Shown here one piece after another: positions 27,719 to 36,920 of a DNA stretch of 42,401 nt. Source of the DNA: Desulfurellaceae bacterium (lineage in GTDB: Bacteria > Campylobacterota_A > Desulfurellia > Desulfurellales > Hippeaceae); contig WGCD01000110.1 of the NCBI GenBank assembly GCA_015493995.1, forward strand, positions 1-42,401, written 5' to 3'. The notes below the pieces were generated by a model. It did no database searches, was not told the origin of the DNA, and saw only the letters and a list, made by a program, of their open reading frames with translations. Position 1 is the first letter of the stretch; the number at the start of each line of letters is the position of its first letter. Position numbers and translations under genes: made by a program.

Positions 27719-28066
27719 ATGAGTAAGGTGTTGTTCTACGTTTTGACTGACCCGTCAAATTCTATGGTTACATACCATTTTTTGCTAAATGCTCAGGATT
27801 TGAAAAGAAAAGGCATTGATGTAAAAATCATACTTGAGGGAGATGCTACCAAGTATGTGACAAAGCTCGGAGATACTAATCACCCGCTTAACGCTATGTA
27901 TCAGAACATAAAAAGCTCCATAACAGCGGTATGCAAAGGTTGTGCCATTGCTACAAGAACGCTGGAAGCAGCTGAAGAGCAGGGACTGCCGATTATAAGC
28001 AACCTTGAAAACCACGTGGCTTTGGAGCCCTATGTGAAAGACGGATATCAGATAATTTTCGTGTAG
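27719..28066 (+). CDS. DsrE-like small protein
   Basis: 115 residues that fit the DsrE/DsrF-like Rossmann-type fold: KVLFYVLTDP at the start, KRKGIDVKIILEGDAT in the middle, and a Cys pair in VCKGCAIATRTLE near residues 76-88, where DsrE proteins carry their reactive Cys. A sulfur- or redox-related role is possible but not shown. GGAGGG precedes the start, and it is probably co-transcribed with aconitase and ended by the terminator at 28082. Confidence 0.7.
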   Translation: MSKVLFYVLTDPSNSMVTYHFLLNAQDLKRKGIDVKIILEGDATKYVTKLGDTNHPLNAMYQNIKSSITAVCKGCAIATRTLEAAEEQGLPIISNLENHVALEPYVKDGYQIIFV

Positions 28067-28081
28067 TCTGGAATTATTAAC

Positions 28082-28117
28082 AAAAAAGCCCGAACTTCTA
28101 AAGTTCGGGCTTTTTTT
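28082..28117. terminator. Bidirectional terminator between the DsrE-like gene and gdh
   Basis: A 16-bp stem, AAAAAAGCCCGAACTT (28082-28097) with AAGTTCGGGCTTTTTT (28101-28116), has a 3-nt loop. A-run and T-run flank the GC core, so it can work for both converging genes. Confidence 0.93.
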
Positions 28118-28132
28118 ATTCTTGGTTTCGAT

Positions 28133-31100
28133 TTAGCGTATTATTTTTTGAAGCTTGTCGTAAAGCAGCATAGCCGGGTGAAGGTTTGTGGATTTAATAC
28201 CCATTATCGTATCAAGTTCCGTCGCGTATGTTTCGTAATCGCTCTTCTTGCTTGCTATAAGCGCACCAATATCGCCGTTAAACTCCTTCATTAGCTTTGT
28301 TGCCAAAATAACAGAAGTTAGCGTGTAATTTTTAATCATAGAGAATTGTGCCATTCTATCCCACTCGTTTGATATATGGATTTCGCTTATATAGTCCATT
28401 ATTTTTCTTATACCGAAGTACTTGTTAACCGTTTCAACGGCTTCAACCGTATCTTTCAAATCCTTATTAAGCAATCCGGCTATATTGAATGCAGGTATGA
28501 AGTCGTTTAGGAAGTAGAGCTTTGCAATTTTTCTTGCCGTTTCTTCTTTTACAATGCCTTTTAGTTCTTCCACTTTACTCAAGTACTCTTCCTTGAATAC
28601 GCCGTTTTCAACGCAGCAATTGACGTAGTCTTTTAACCATTTTTTGACCTCGTTCTCTTTTTTCATATCTAAAGAGACCGACTTGCCGAACAGATACAAT
28701 TGGTTGGTTGTCAATATATTTATTGCATCGAACATATCAAGCGAAAGCCTGTAGATATCTTGCTGCGGTATTTTGTTCTCATATCCGAAAAGCTCTTCTC
28801 TTAACGATAAAATATCCAAAACATCGTATGCGAATATCATGGTTTTCATTATCGTAGGATAGTCCTGCCCCGTAAGCATATTGATTTTCAATAGGCTGAT
28901 GGCACCGTTGTTGTTTATGATTAAGTTTACCATAAATGTGAAGGCTATCTCGTTTCTTAGTCTGTGTTCGGGTATGAATTTTGAGTAGTTCTTTCTTATT
29001 GTGGGCGGGAAGTACATAGTTGCATACTGCTCAATCGTATCCTCGCTGAACACGTCGCTTTTGAGCAGGGAGTCGTATATAAACATCTTATTTAAAGCCA
29101 GCATAACCGACAGCTCAGGTCTCGTATATCCCAGATTTTTGGATATTCTTAATGAGAGCTCTTTTCTGTCGGGGAACGGGTAATCCTCTTTGTGCAGCAA
29201 TCCTTTCTTCCTCAAAAATATGTTAAGTTCAAAGAACAAGTCGGGTTCGTGTTTCGACCTGTATTCATCCAAACTGACGGCAAAACTCTGCATATAATTA
29301 TGGGTTAGGACCCTGTCCGTTACCTCATCTGTCAGTTTTTTAAGCATCACATTGCGTTCTTTAAAATCCTTCAAAACGCTTTCTTTGACAAGATGGTTAA
29401 GTAAAATCTTTAAGTTGACCTCGTGGTCGGACATATCAACACCGGCAGAGTTATCTAAAGCGTCGTTGTTTATCTTGCCGCCGTTTAAAGCATACTCTAT
29501 CCTTGCTTTTTGCGTTAAACCGAGATTACCGCCTTCTCCCACAACCTTGGCTCTCAGTTGGTCTGAATTTATTCTCACAGCATCGTTTAGCCTGTCTCCT
29601 ACATCTTCATTGGTTTCTGTGGGAGATTTAACATACGTTCCTATTCCTCCGTTCCACAGAAGGTCAACATCGGCTTGAAGTATGAGTTTTATCAGCTCTT
29701 CGCCTGAAACTTCATCTTTGTCTGTCTGCAAAAACTCTTTTGCCTGTTTGGTAAGCTCTATGGATTTTGAGTTTCTGTCAGCAACAAATCCACCCTCAGA
29801 CAGCAGCTCTTTGTTGTATGATTTCCAGGTCAATCCGTTTTCAAAAAGCCTTCTTCTTTCTTTGTAGGATGCTTTGGGGTCGGGGTTGGGGTCTATGAAT
29901 ATTTCAATGTGATTGAATGCGGCTTTCAGCAGAATTGTATTTGTGTATAGCAGACCGTTACCGAAAACATCGCCGCTCATATCCCCTATACCTGCAACTG
30001 TGAATGTCTCTTTGTGCACATTCTTACCGAGTTCTCTGAAATGTCTTTCAACGCACTGCCAGGCTCCCCTTGCCGTAATTCCTATTTCTTTGTGGTCATA
30101 TCCGTGTTTTCCGCCTGATGCAAATGCGTCTTTAAGCCAGAATCCATACTCTTTTTCGCTTATTTCGTTAGCGATGTCTGAAAACGTAGCCGTTCCTTTA
30201 TCTGCAGCCACAACGAGGTATGGGTCAAATCCGTCGTAATGCAGTACGTTTTTAGGGAATACCTCATTATTTTTATCATCGAAATTGTCGGTTATATCCA
30301 ATATTCCTCTCATAAGGGTTCTGTATGATTTTTTTGCCCATTCAACGGCTTTTTCTCTGTCTTTAGTTATAACTTTGACTATAAAGCCGCCTTTTGAGCC
30401 AACTGGAACTATAACGGCATTTTTTACCATTTGAGTTTTCATCAGTCCCAGAATCTCAAGTCTGAAGTCGTCTTTTCTGTCACTCCACCTGATTCCGCCT
30501 CTTGCGACTCTACCGCCTCTTAAATGACATCCCTCCATAAAAGCCGAATGAACATAGATTTCAAACATAGGTCTCGGAAGAGGCATGGTGAGTATATCGG
30601 ATGATTTTATCTTAAACGAAATGTAGTGATACTTTCGTTCTTTATAGAAGTTGGTTCTTAACATACTCTCCATAACATTGAGCATAGAGTGCATAATTCT
30701 GTATTCGTGTATGTCGTTTATTGCCTCCAGAGAGTATTTAATCTCCCTGAGCAAATTTTCAATCTCTGCCGGCCTTCCGGATACAGGTGAAAATTTAGCC
30801 TCAAAATAATCGATAAGCATTGCCGATATGTGGTGATATTTGTTTAAAACAGCTATTAGAGAGGCTTTCTTTATCTGAAAGTTAACCTGCATCAAGTAGT
30901 TTCCAACAGCCCTTAAAACATCTATATATTCCCAATGAAGAGCCATAGATGTTGTGAGTTTATTGAGCCCGTCGTCCTCTACCAATCCCTCCCAAACAGC
31001 TTCAAAATTGTCTTTTATTGCCTTAAAAAGCTTATCTTTGTTGTCGAGGCTGAGTTTTGCTTGATCAATGGAAAACCTCTGGATATATGCATCTTTACCA

Positions 31101-32905
31101 CCGATTTTGATGTTTGTGAAATCTTCGTATAAAACGTTAAGCCCCATATTGTTTAACTTTGGCAGTATCTCATAAAGGGGTGATTTACCCGATGAGTATA
31201 TATTGAAGAATATACTGTCTGCCTGCATAGATATCGCAACCTGCTGTTTGCCCTTTTTTTCTAATTTTTCTAAGTAATTTAGGTCGAATATAGCCCATTG
31301 AGGAGAAGTTTTAGACATATATTCATCGTCGAAGCATTTTAGGTATTTGTTTGCAAGATAGCTTGCGTCCTTATAACCGAACTTCTCTGTCAGCATATTT
31401 TTGAAATCGTCTTTCCAGCTTGACACTATCTTTATGAAGTCGGATTCTATAGCTTTTATATCTACAGACCTCTTCCTCTCTCTCTCAAAAATCAAATAGT
31501 AGTGAATTCTAATGATTCTTGAGCTTTGTGTTATGATTTTATATTCTATATCATTTGCCTTAAGCTTGTTTTTCAGGTAGTCTGTGAATGCCTCAAGATT
31601 TTTTTGAGAGTAAAATTGAACCGGCAAAACAACCATTAGGTACAAACCGTGAACAAGGCTCGTCTGCCTTGTCAAAACCTTGATTCTTTCGGTTGTCTCA
31701 CAGGTTAGAAGCTCCTCAAGAAGAATCTTCAAATCCTCCGTTTTTGATATGAACAAATCGTCTTTCGGCAGTGTATTGAATATATCAATGATGTGTTTGA
31801 ATTCAAAAGAATCTTCTACGATATTTTCTTCAAACAGTATTCTATCCAGTTTGGACTTTAAAAACGGGATATTGGATGCCTGCTCTTTTAATGCCTTGGG
31901 CGTAAATAAGCCGATAATGATATTTCTTCTTACAGGTCTTAAATTTTCGTCAAATTCCGAAATGGCTATGTAATCCATTCTGCGTGTATCATATACGTTA
32001 CTTTTTGCATTGGTCTTATCTATCACCATAACGCTGCCGTGTTTCAAAGTTTCCTTTGCAATTTCAGGCAACTCGTCCATAGACTTCTTATCGACAAAAC
32101 CGGATTGTTCTGTTTTTTTCAATATACCAAGGCAGCTGTCTTTATCCATCTGAACGTATGTTTCGTTTTCTTCGTAGATTACGTCGTAGCTCCTTGCTCC
32201 GAGAAATATGAAATTATCGTCCAAAAGCCACATAAGAAATTCTTTTATGTCTTCTGTCTCTTTTTCTGTAATTTTTTTGAGATATTTGGGGTCGTTGAGC
32301 TTTCTTGCCATAGCTTTGGTGAATTTTACCATCTCTTCTTCGTCTTCAACTGCAAGATTACTCTCTTCAATGGAGTTTATAATGTCGTTTTGAAGTTTCT
32401 TTTTTGAAGAAGGGCTAATGGCATCGATTAAAAAATACATAAAGAGCTCTTTTTTGCCCGAATCCTGGGGGTACTTTATATTTAACAGCTTTCCGGTATC
32501 GTCCCTTTTTGTCGTTAAAATCGGCTGGATGCTGAATTCTATAAAGAAGTCGTTTAGGTTATTGATTATGGATGTCGTACTGTCAACGACGAAAGGGTTG
32601 TTGTTTGTTAAGAGTTTGATTTGCGTATATTTCTTATCTTTAATAGAGATGTCGGACAGCTCGATTTTGATTTTTTCATTAAACTCTTTCACAAAGCCTA
32701 TGCTCTCGAGCATAATTTTTTTTATGTACTCTTGAGGAAAGTTCTCCAAGAAGTTTTCAATTTTTGAATAGTTAAGAGACGTTTCTATAAATGTATCAAC
32801 TGCTTTTTTATCAAAACCACTCTCCTTTTGAACGTACTGTTTAATCTCGTCGGTTATCTCGGTGTAGTTATCCCGGTTGAGCTTTTTCAAGCTACTGTCA
32901 GCCAT
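28133..32905 (-). CDS. gdhB: NAD-specific glutamate dehydrogenase, large (GDH-180) type
   Basis: Oxidative deamination of glutamate to 2-oxoglutarate and ammonia. 1590 residues, matching the ~180-kDa class rather than the 450-residue enzyme. The long N-terminal part (1-~720) is ACT-like and regulatory. The catalytic region includes RGGRVARGGIRWSDRKDDFR and VPVGSKGGFIVK around residues 795-840, and GDMSGDVFGNGLL near residue 975. The ATG follows AGAGGGGG. It has its own promoter upstream and shares the terminator at 28082. Its products feed KorDABC and the GlnK/AmtB-sensed nitrogen pool. Confidence 0.95.
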   Translation of the reverse strand: MADSSLKKLNRDNYTEITDEIKQYVQKESGFDKKAVDTFIETSLNYSKIENFLENFPQEYIKKIMLESIGFVKEFNEKIKIELSDISIKDKKYTQIKLLTNNNPFVVDSTTSIINNLNDFFIEFSIQPILTTKRDDTGKLLNIKYPQDSGKKELFMYFLIDAISPSSKKKLQNDIINSIEESNLAVEDEEEMVKFTKAMARKLNDPKYLKKITEKETEDIKEFLMWLLDDNFIFLGARSYDVIYEENETYVQMDKDSCLGILKKTEQSGFVDKKSMDELPEIAKETLKHGSVMVIDKTNAKSNVYDTRRMDYIAISEFDENLRPVRRNIIIGLFTPKALKEQASNIPFLKSKLDRILFEENIVEDSFEFKHIIDIFNTLPKDDLFISKTEDLKILLEELLTCETTERIKVLTRQTSLVHGLYLMVVLPVQFYSQKNLEAFTDYLKNKLKANDIEYKIITQSSRIIRIHYYLIFERERKRSVDIKAIESDFIKIVSSWKDDFKNMLTEKFGYKDASYLANKYLKCFDDEYMSKTSPQWAIFDLNYLEKLEKKGKQQVAISMQADSIFFNIYSSGKSPLYEILPKLNNMGLNVLYEDFTNIKIGGKDAYIQRFSIDQAKLSLDNKDKLFKAIKDNFEAVWEGLVEDDGLNKLTTSMALHWEYIDVLRAVGNYLMQVNFQIKKASLIAVLNKYHHISAMLIDYFEAKFSPVSGRPAEIENLLREIKYSLEAINDIHEYRIMHSMLNVMESMLRTNFYKERKYHYISFKIKSSDILTMPLPRPMFEIYVHSAFMEGCHLRGGRVARGGIRWSDRKDDFRLEILGLMKTQMVKNAVIVPVGSKGGFIVKVITKDREKAVEWAKKSYRTLMRGILDITDNFDDKNNEVFPKNVLHYDGFDPYLVVAADKGTATFSDIANEISEKEYGFWLKDAFASGGKHGYDHKEIGITARGAWQCVERHFRELGKNVHKETFTVAGIGDMSGDVFGNGLLYTNTILLKAAFNHIEIFIDPNPDPKASYKERRRLFENGLTWKSYNKELLSEGGFVADRNSKSIELTKQAKEFLQTDKDEVSGEELIKLILQADVDLLWNGGIGTYVKSPTETNEDVGDRLNDAVRINSDQLRAKVVGEGGNLGLTQKARIEYALNGGKINNDALDNSAGVDMSDHEVNLKILLNHLVKESVLKDFKERNVMLKKLTDEVTDRVLTHNYMQSFAVSLDEYRSKHEPDLFFELNIFLRKKGLLHKEDYPFPDRKELSLRISKNLGYTRPELSVMLALNKMFIYDSLLKSDVFSEDTIEQYATMYFPPTIRKNYSKFIPEHRLRNEIAFTFMVNLIINNNGAISLLKINMLTGQDYPTIMKTMIFAYDVLDILSLREELFGYENKIPQQDIYRLSLDMFDAINILTTNQLYLFGKSVSLDMKKENEVKKWLKDYVNCCVENGVFKEEYLSKVEELKGIVKEETARKIAKLYFLNDFIPAFNIAGLLNKDLKDTVEAVETVNKYFGIRKIMDYISEIHISNEWDRMAQFSMIKNYTLTSVILATKLMKEFNGDIGALIASKKSDYETYATELDTIMGIKSTNLHPAMLLYDKLQKIIR

Positions 32906-32938
32906 AAAATCCCCCTCTTTAAATTAAAAATTAAGCCA

Positions 32939-32966
32939 ATTTTAACCCTATCGGCGCAAAAGTCAA
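32939..32966 (-). promoter_or_regulatory. Promoter of the glutamate dehydrogenase gene
   Basis: On the minus strand TTGACT (32966-32961), 16 bp, TAAAAT (32944-32939). Both hexamers are 5 of 6 to consensus. It lies between the mogA stop and the gdh ATG. Confidence 0.6.
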
Positions 32967-32968
32967 CT

Positions 32969-33463
32969 TTAACCGCCGCAAGGCGTGGTGTCTCCGTTTA
33001 ACTTTTCCAATGCGTGAGGCAGTACCTCTACGATATATCCCAAATCCTCTCTAACAGCCTTGGGAGAGCCTGGTAAATTTATTATAAGTTTTTTGTTTCT
33101 GACGCCTGCCAGCATCCTTGAGAGCATAGCTCTTTTTGTAGTTTTCAGCGCATTGTATAAAATTGCCTGGGTTATAGCCGGTATTTCATACTCAAGCACC
33201 TCTTTTGTAGCTTGCGGTGTAACGTCTCTTTCGTATAGACCAGTGCCCCCGCTTGTAAGTATGGCATATATCTCTTTCTTATCTGCAAACTCTATTAACT
33301 TCTGTTTTATCAGGTCGTATTCGTCCGGTATTATGTCATAAACTTCAATCTTGGAATCTATGGTCTTTAAAATCTCCTCAACTATCGGCTTAATCTTGTC
33401 TTCTTTGGGATTCTTTGAGCGTGAATCACTCAAGACAAGCAGAGCAAAGTTATAACCTGACAT
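32969..33463 (-). CDS. mogA: Molybdopterin adenylyltransferase, MogA/MoaB family
   Basis: Adenylylates molybdopterin during molybdenum cofactor synthesis. 164 residues. Motifs are [22 protein letters not shown] near residues 88-109 (nucleotide/MPT binding) and [12 protein letters not shown] near residue 135. ATG 33463 gives a 14-bp overlap with hisF; an in-frame GTG at 33469 is an alternative start. Presence implies molybdoenzymes in the organism; no other moa/moe gene is in the window. Confidence 0.88.
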   Translation of the reverse strand: MSGYNFALLVLSDSRSKNPKEDKIKPIVEEILKTIDSKIEVYDIIPDEYDLIKQKLIEFADKKEIYAILTSGGTGLYERDVTPQATKEVLEYEIPAITQAILYNALKTTKRAMLSRMLAGVRNKKLIINLPGSPKAVREDLGYIVEVLPHALEKLNGDTTPCGG

Positions 33464-34202
33464 CAACACCTTCCCTTCTTAAATATTCTTTTGTTTGTCG
33501 AATGGTATATTCTCCGAAATGAAAGATAGAGGCAGCCAAAGCCGCTGTTGCACCGGCATTAAACGCCTCTTTCATATGAGCCGGATTTCCCGCACCGCCT
33601 GAAGCTATAACAGGTATCTGCACGTTTTCTGCTATTGATTTAGTCAGTTTAATATCATATCCGTTCTTTGTGCCGTCGGTATCCATACTTGTCAACAGTA
33701 TCTCGCCAGCACCTCTTCCTTCAACCTCTTTAGCCCAAGCTATGGCTTCTATTCCCGTGGCAATCCTCCCACCTTTTACAAACACCTCAAAGCCGATTTC
33801 AGTCCTTTTTACATCTATGGCAACAATTATGCACTGACTACCGAAAATGGAGGCTGCTTCGTTGATAATATCGGGATTTTTTACAGCCGCAGAGTTTATT
33901 GAAACCTTATCCGCTCCGGCTTTAAGCAGGCTTCTTATGTCCTTTATGCTGTTTATCCCGCCTCCTACACTTAAAGGCATAAATACGTTCGCGGCGGTTT
34001 TTTCCACGACGTCTATAATTGTTTTTCTGTTTTCGTAACTTGCGGTTATATCCAAGAAAACAAGTTCGTCAGCCTCTTGCTTGTCGTAAATTATAGCCTG
34101 CTCAACAGGGTCTCCGGCATCCTGAAGATTAACGAAATTTATACCTTTAACAACGCGCCCGTCTTTAACATCAAGACAGGGTATAATCCTTTTAGTTAAC
34201 AC
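33450..34202 (-). CDS. hisF: Imidazole glycerol phosphate synthase, cyclase subunit
   Basis: Cyclase half of the HisFH complex in histidine synthesis. 250-residue TIM barrel with [17 protein letters not shown] (catalytic Asp11 region), VGGGINS, AIDVKR near residue 130 and [10 protein letters not shown] near residue 225. GTG start. It is separate from the hisIE and hisG genes in this window, and hisH is not seen. Confidence 0.94.
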   Translation of the reverse strand: MLTKRIIPCLDVKDGRVVKGINFVNLQDAGDPVEQAIIYDKQEADELVFLDITASYENRKTIIDVVEKTAANVFMPLSVGGGINSIKDIRSLLKAGADKVSINSAAVKNPDIINEAASIFGSQCIIVAIDVKRTEIGFEVFVKGGRIATGIEAIAWAKEVEGRGAGEILLTSMDTDGTKNGYDIKLTKSIAENVQIPVIASGGAGNPAHMKEAFNAGATAALAASIFHFGEYTIRQTKEYLRREGVDVRL

Positions 34203-34306
34203 TTAAACCTACCGCCTTTTAAAAATGGTGTAAATTCTCAATATATGCTTATTTGTCGTATTCGGTAATTTCAACCCGACAAACCCCGCCTAAGAAATTA
34301 AAAGCT

Positions 34307-35362
34307 CTACATTATTTCCATAAAAGGAGTAAATGCTATAACCTCCGTATCGTTTTCTTTGGCAAGTACCATATGTTCAAGTCTTATTCCGAGTTCGCCG
34401 GGTATGTAAATTCCCGGTTCAATCGTAAAAACCATACCCGGCTGAATGACCATATCGTTTTTTAGGTTAATGTAGGGAAATTCATGAACATCAAGCCCGA
34501 CACCGTGACCCAAAGAGTGTATGAAATATTTATCTAAGTTATACTTTCCAAGTTCACTTCTCGCTCTTTTTTCAACATCGCTTGCTTTTGTTCTTCCGGG
34601 TGCTATCATCTCCGTGGCAAACAGTTGGGCGTAAAATACGGCGTTGAACAGCTTCTTTTTTTCATCATCTTTCTCGCCGATAAGAAATGTCAGGGTGTTG
34701 TCTGAGTTGTATCCGTCTTTGTTAGCTCCAAAGTCTATAACCAAAAACTCACCGTCTTCTATCTTTTTATCTGTGGGCGTATGGTGGGGAATGGCTGCAT
34801 TTGCCCCGCTTGCCACAATTGTTTCAAAAGACTCTTTTTGAGCACCTGCTTTTCTGATTTGATATGTGAGTTCGTCGGCTATCTCCTTTTCGGTTATTCC
34901 TGCCTTAATATACGGATAGACCTTTAAAAATGCGTTTCTTGCGAAGATGGCAGACCTCTTTATGCTGTTAATTTCCTCTTTTTCTTTAATCATACGTATC
35001 ATTTTTGTTTGGTTTGTAAAGTCGATGATTTCAAAACCGGCAAACTCGTTTGATATGTTCATTTTTGTTTCCAAAAAATCCAGTCCTATTTTGTGAATTC
35101 CCTCTTGCTTGAGATAGTCAGTCACGTCTTTTATGCCGTTTATTGAAACCTCTAACTCGTTTTTTGGTAACTCTGAGGCTGCGGTTTCATAAAGAGGGCT
35201 TACAAACAACTTTCTTTCGTTTTTTGCGCTGACAACGAGCACTCCCTCAATATCTCCCACTCCCGTGAAATATCCTATGTCCGAAGCTGAAAAGATAATG
35301 ACTGCTTCGGCTTTTGTCTCTTCTATCTTGTTTTGCAACTTTTTTATCCTTCTTTCTATCAT
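34307..35362 (-). CDS. pepQ: M24 family aminopeptidase (Xaa-Pro type)
   Basis: Metallopeptidase of the creatinase/prolidase fold, 351 residues. The N-terminal domain spans about 1-125. Metal ligands can be placed as DFGANKDGYNSDNT near residues 208-221, HSLGHGVGLDVHE near residues 283-295, EPGIY near residue 315 and a C-terminal RLEHM region. Whether it acts as Xaa-Pro aminopeptidase or dipeptidase cannot be told. The start overlaps the diguanylate cyclase gene by four bases (ATGA). A 104-bp gap to hisF holds only a weak TTTGTCG/CGACAAA hairpin. Confidence 0.87.
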   Translation of the reverse strand: MIERRIKKLQNKIEETKAEAVIIFSASDIGYFTGVGDIEGVLVVSAKNERKLFVSPLYETAASELPKNELEVSINGIKDVTDYLKQEGIHKIGLDFLETKMNISNEFAGFEIIDFTNQTKMIRMIKEKEEINSIKRSAIFARNAFLKVYPYIKAGITEKEIADELTYQIRKAGAQKESFETIVASGANAAIPHHTPTDKKIEDGEFLVIDFGANKDGYNSDNTLTFLIGEKDDEKKKLFNAVFYAQLFATEMIAPGRTKASDVEKRARSELGKYNLDKYFIHSLGHGVGLDVHEFPYINLKNDMVIQPGMVFTIEPGIYIPGELGIRLEHMVLAKENDTEVIAFTPFMEIM

Positions 35363-36810
35363 AAATCACTCCCCTTAACCGTGCAATTTCTCTTTTCCTT
35401 TGCTTTATACAAGGCTGCGTCCGCCCTTTTAATCAGAGATTCCACCGAATCTCCGTATTTAAATTGGGCAACACCGAAGCTTGATGTTATGCTGAATACG
35501 CTCTCTTTATACTGAAACTTCAGCTTAGCTATAGACTCTCTGATTTTTTCTGCGACAACATAAGCGCTGTTTATGTCTGAATTGGGCAGAATTATAATAA
35601 ACTCCTCACCGCCGTATCTTGTCAGTACGTCAACGCTTCTTATTATGGATTGAGCGGTGGAACAGAATTTCTTTAAAACTATATCTCCGGCTAAATGTCC
35701 GTATGTGTTGTTCACTTTACTGAAATGGTCCAAATCTGCCATTATTATTGAAAACGGCTGTTGATATCTTATAGCTCTTTCCGATTCCAACTTCATAAAG
35801 TGGAAAAGCCCCCTCCTGTTGAAGGCTCCGGTTAGCGGGTCTGTTATCATATTTTGCTTTGCCTCATCCAATTTATTCTTCAACTCGTCTATCGTTTCTT
35901 TTGCCTCTTTCATCTTTTTGGAGTATTCTTCTATCTCGTTTTTCATATTTATGGTTGTATCTTTTATTTTTATGGCTATGCCCATAAGCCTTTTGCTCAA
36001 CTCGTCAACATCAACGTTTTTGCCGGACATAGCGTTGTTTATCTCGTCTATATGCCCCTGGAATGTGTCAACATAGTTATTCGAAGAGGAGCTGAATGTC
36101 GTTATGGTATATATAAGAGCTTTAAGCGCTTTGTTGAGTTTTTCGTTTAAAGATTGGATATACTCCTCTTCTAATTTCTCTTTGCGCTCTATCAACTCCT
36201 TAATTTTTGCTCTGAATTCCGATGAATCCAAGCTGTAGGGGTTTGCAGAGAGTTTTTCCTGAAGAGATTTTACCTCTTCAAGATAGCTTTTAGCCTCTTT
36301 TGAGTCTGATTCCAAATCAAGCAGGGAAAATATCATAGATATAATATCCCTATAAACAACATCTTTGGTATCTTTGCTTGAATATCCGAGATTAAAAAGC
36401 ATCTCTTTTGCTTTCGACAGAGAGTCCGTATCAAGATTCGTTTTTAACAGTTGTTTGACGCCATCAAGCGTGGTTGTCCATTTTTTTGAGCCTTCGGCAC
36501 TTTTTGCCAAATTTATCAGTATATTTATATTGCCTATGATAAGCCTGTCTCTCTCTTTCTTTTTGTTTGTAATGTAGTTGTCATACTCAACGACAAACTC
36601 CGTTATTATGTTTCTCAAGCTTATCAGTTTATCCGTGTTTTCCTCATATTTTATACTTTTTGCGAGTTTTTTATACTTCTCTATCTTTTCGTCAATAACG
36701 CTGTCTGAAGTTTTAAGGAGGTTTAGAGTGTAAACAATAACCGCAACGAGGTTTTCTATGTATGTGGAGCAGGTTACTCTGCCTGTCGATTTCTTAGACA
36801 TCTTAAACAT
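35359..36810 (-). CDS. Diguanylate cyclase with long N-terminal helical region
   Basis: 483 residues. Residues 1-~310 are mostly helical and charged, with a coiled coil (about 190-320, e.g. EEYSKKMKEAKETIDELKNKL) and no membrane segment. The C-terminal GGDEF domain starts at ITDPLTGAFNRRGL. The active site is GGEEF at 400-404, and an I-site RSVD (391-394) lies exactly five residues before it, so c-di-GMP product inhibition is expected. GGAGG precedes the ATG. It is divergent from the histidine kinase gene and overlaps the peptidase gene by four bases. Confidence 0.9.
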   Translation of the reverse strand: MFKMSKKSTGRVTCSTYIENLVAVIVYTLNLLKTSDSVIDEKIEKYKKLAKSIKYEENTDKLISLRNIITEFVVEYDNYITNKKKERDRLIIGNINILINLAKSAEGSKKWTTTLDGVKQLLKTNLDTDSLSKAKEMLFNLGYSSKDTKDVVYRDIISMIFSLLDLESDSKEAKSYLEEVKSLQEKLSANPYSLDSSEFRAKIKELIERKEKLEEEYIQSLNEKLNKALKALIYTITTFSSSSNNYVDTFQGHIDEINNAMSGKNVDVDELSKRLMGIAIKIKDTTINMKNEIEEYSKKMKEAKETIDELKNKLDEAKQNMITDPLTGAFNRRGLFHFMKLESERAIRYQQPFSIIMADLDHFSKVNNTYGHLAGDIVLKKFCSTAQSIIRSVDVLTRYGGEEFIIILPNSDINSAYVVAEKIRESIAKLKFQYKESVFSITSSFGVAQFKYGDSVESLIKRADAALYKAKEKRNCTVKGSDL

Positions 36811-36854
36811 AGCGCCTCCGAGATAAAAGAAAAACTGTTTGACAAAAACAAGTC

Positions 36855-36886
36855 CAACAATTACCCTATACTACAATAAATTGTTG
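36855..36886. promoter_or_regulatory. Inverted repeat in the divergent regulator gap
   Basis: CAACAATT (36855-36862) and AATTGTTG (36879-36886) are exact inverses 16 bp apart, between the diguanylate cyclase and histidine kinase genes. TTGACA occurs at 36839-36844, but no -10 lies at normal spacing. A shared operator is possible. Confidence 0.4.
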
Positions 36887-36920
36887 ATGTTTGTCCAATC
36901 TTTAACAAAAGGAAGAGTTT

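Noticed and set aside
34252-34283. TTTGTCG/CGACAAA hairpin between pepQ and hisF
   Set aside because: Seven pairs with an 18-nt loop and no T-run; too weak to call.
36839-36877. TTGACA with downstream TATACT as a promoter for the histidine kinase
   Set aside because: The spacing is 22 bp, too long for a sigma-70 promoter.
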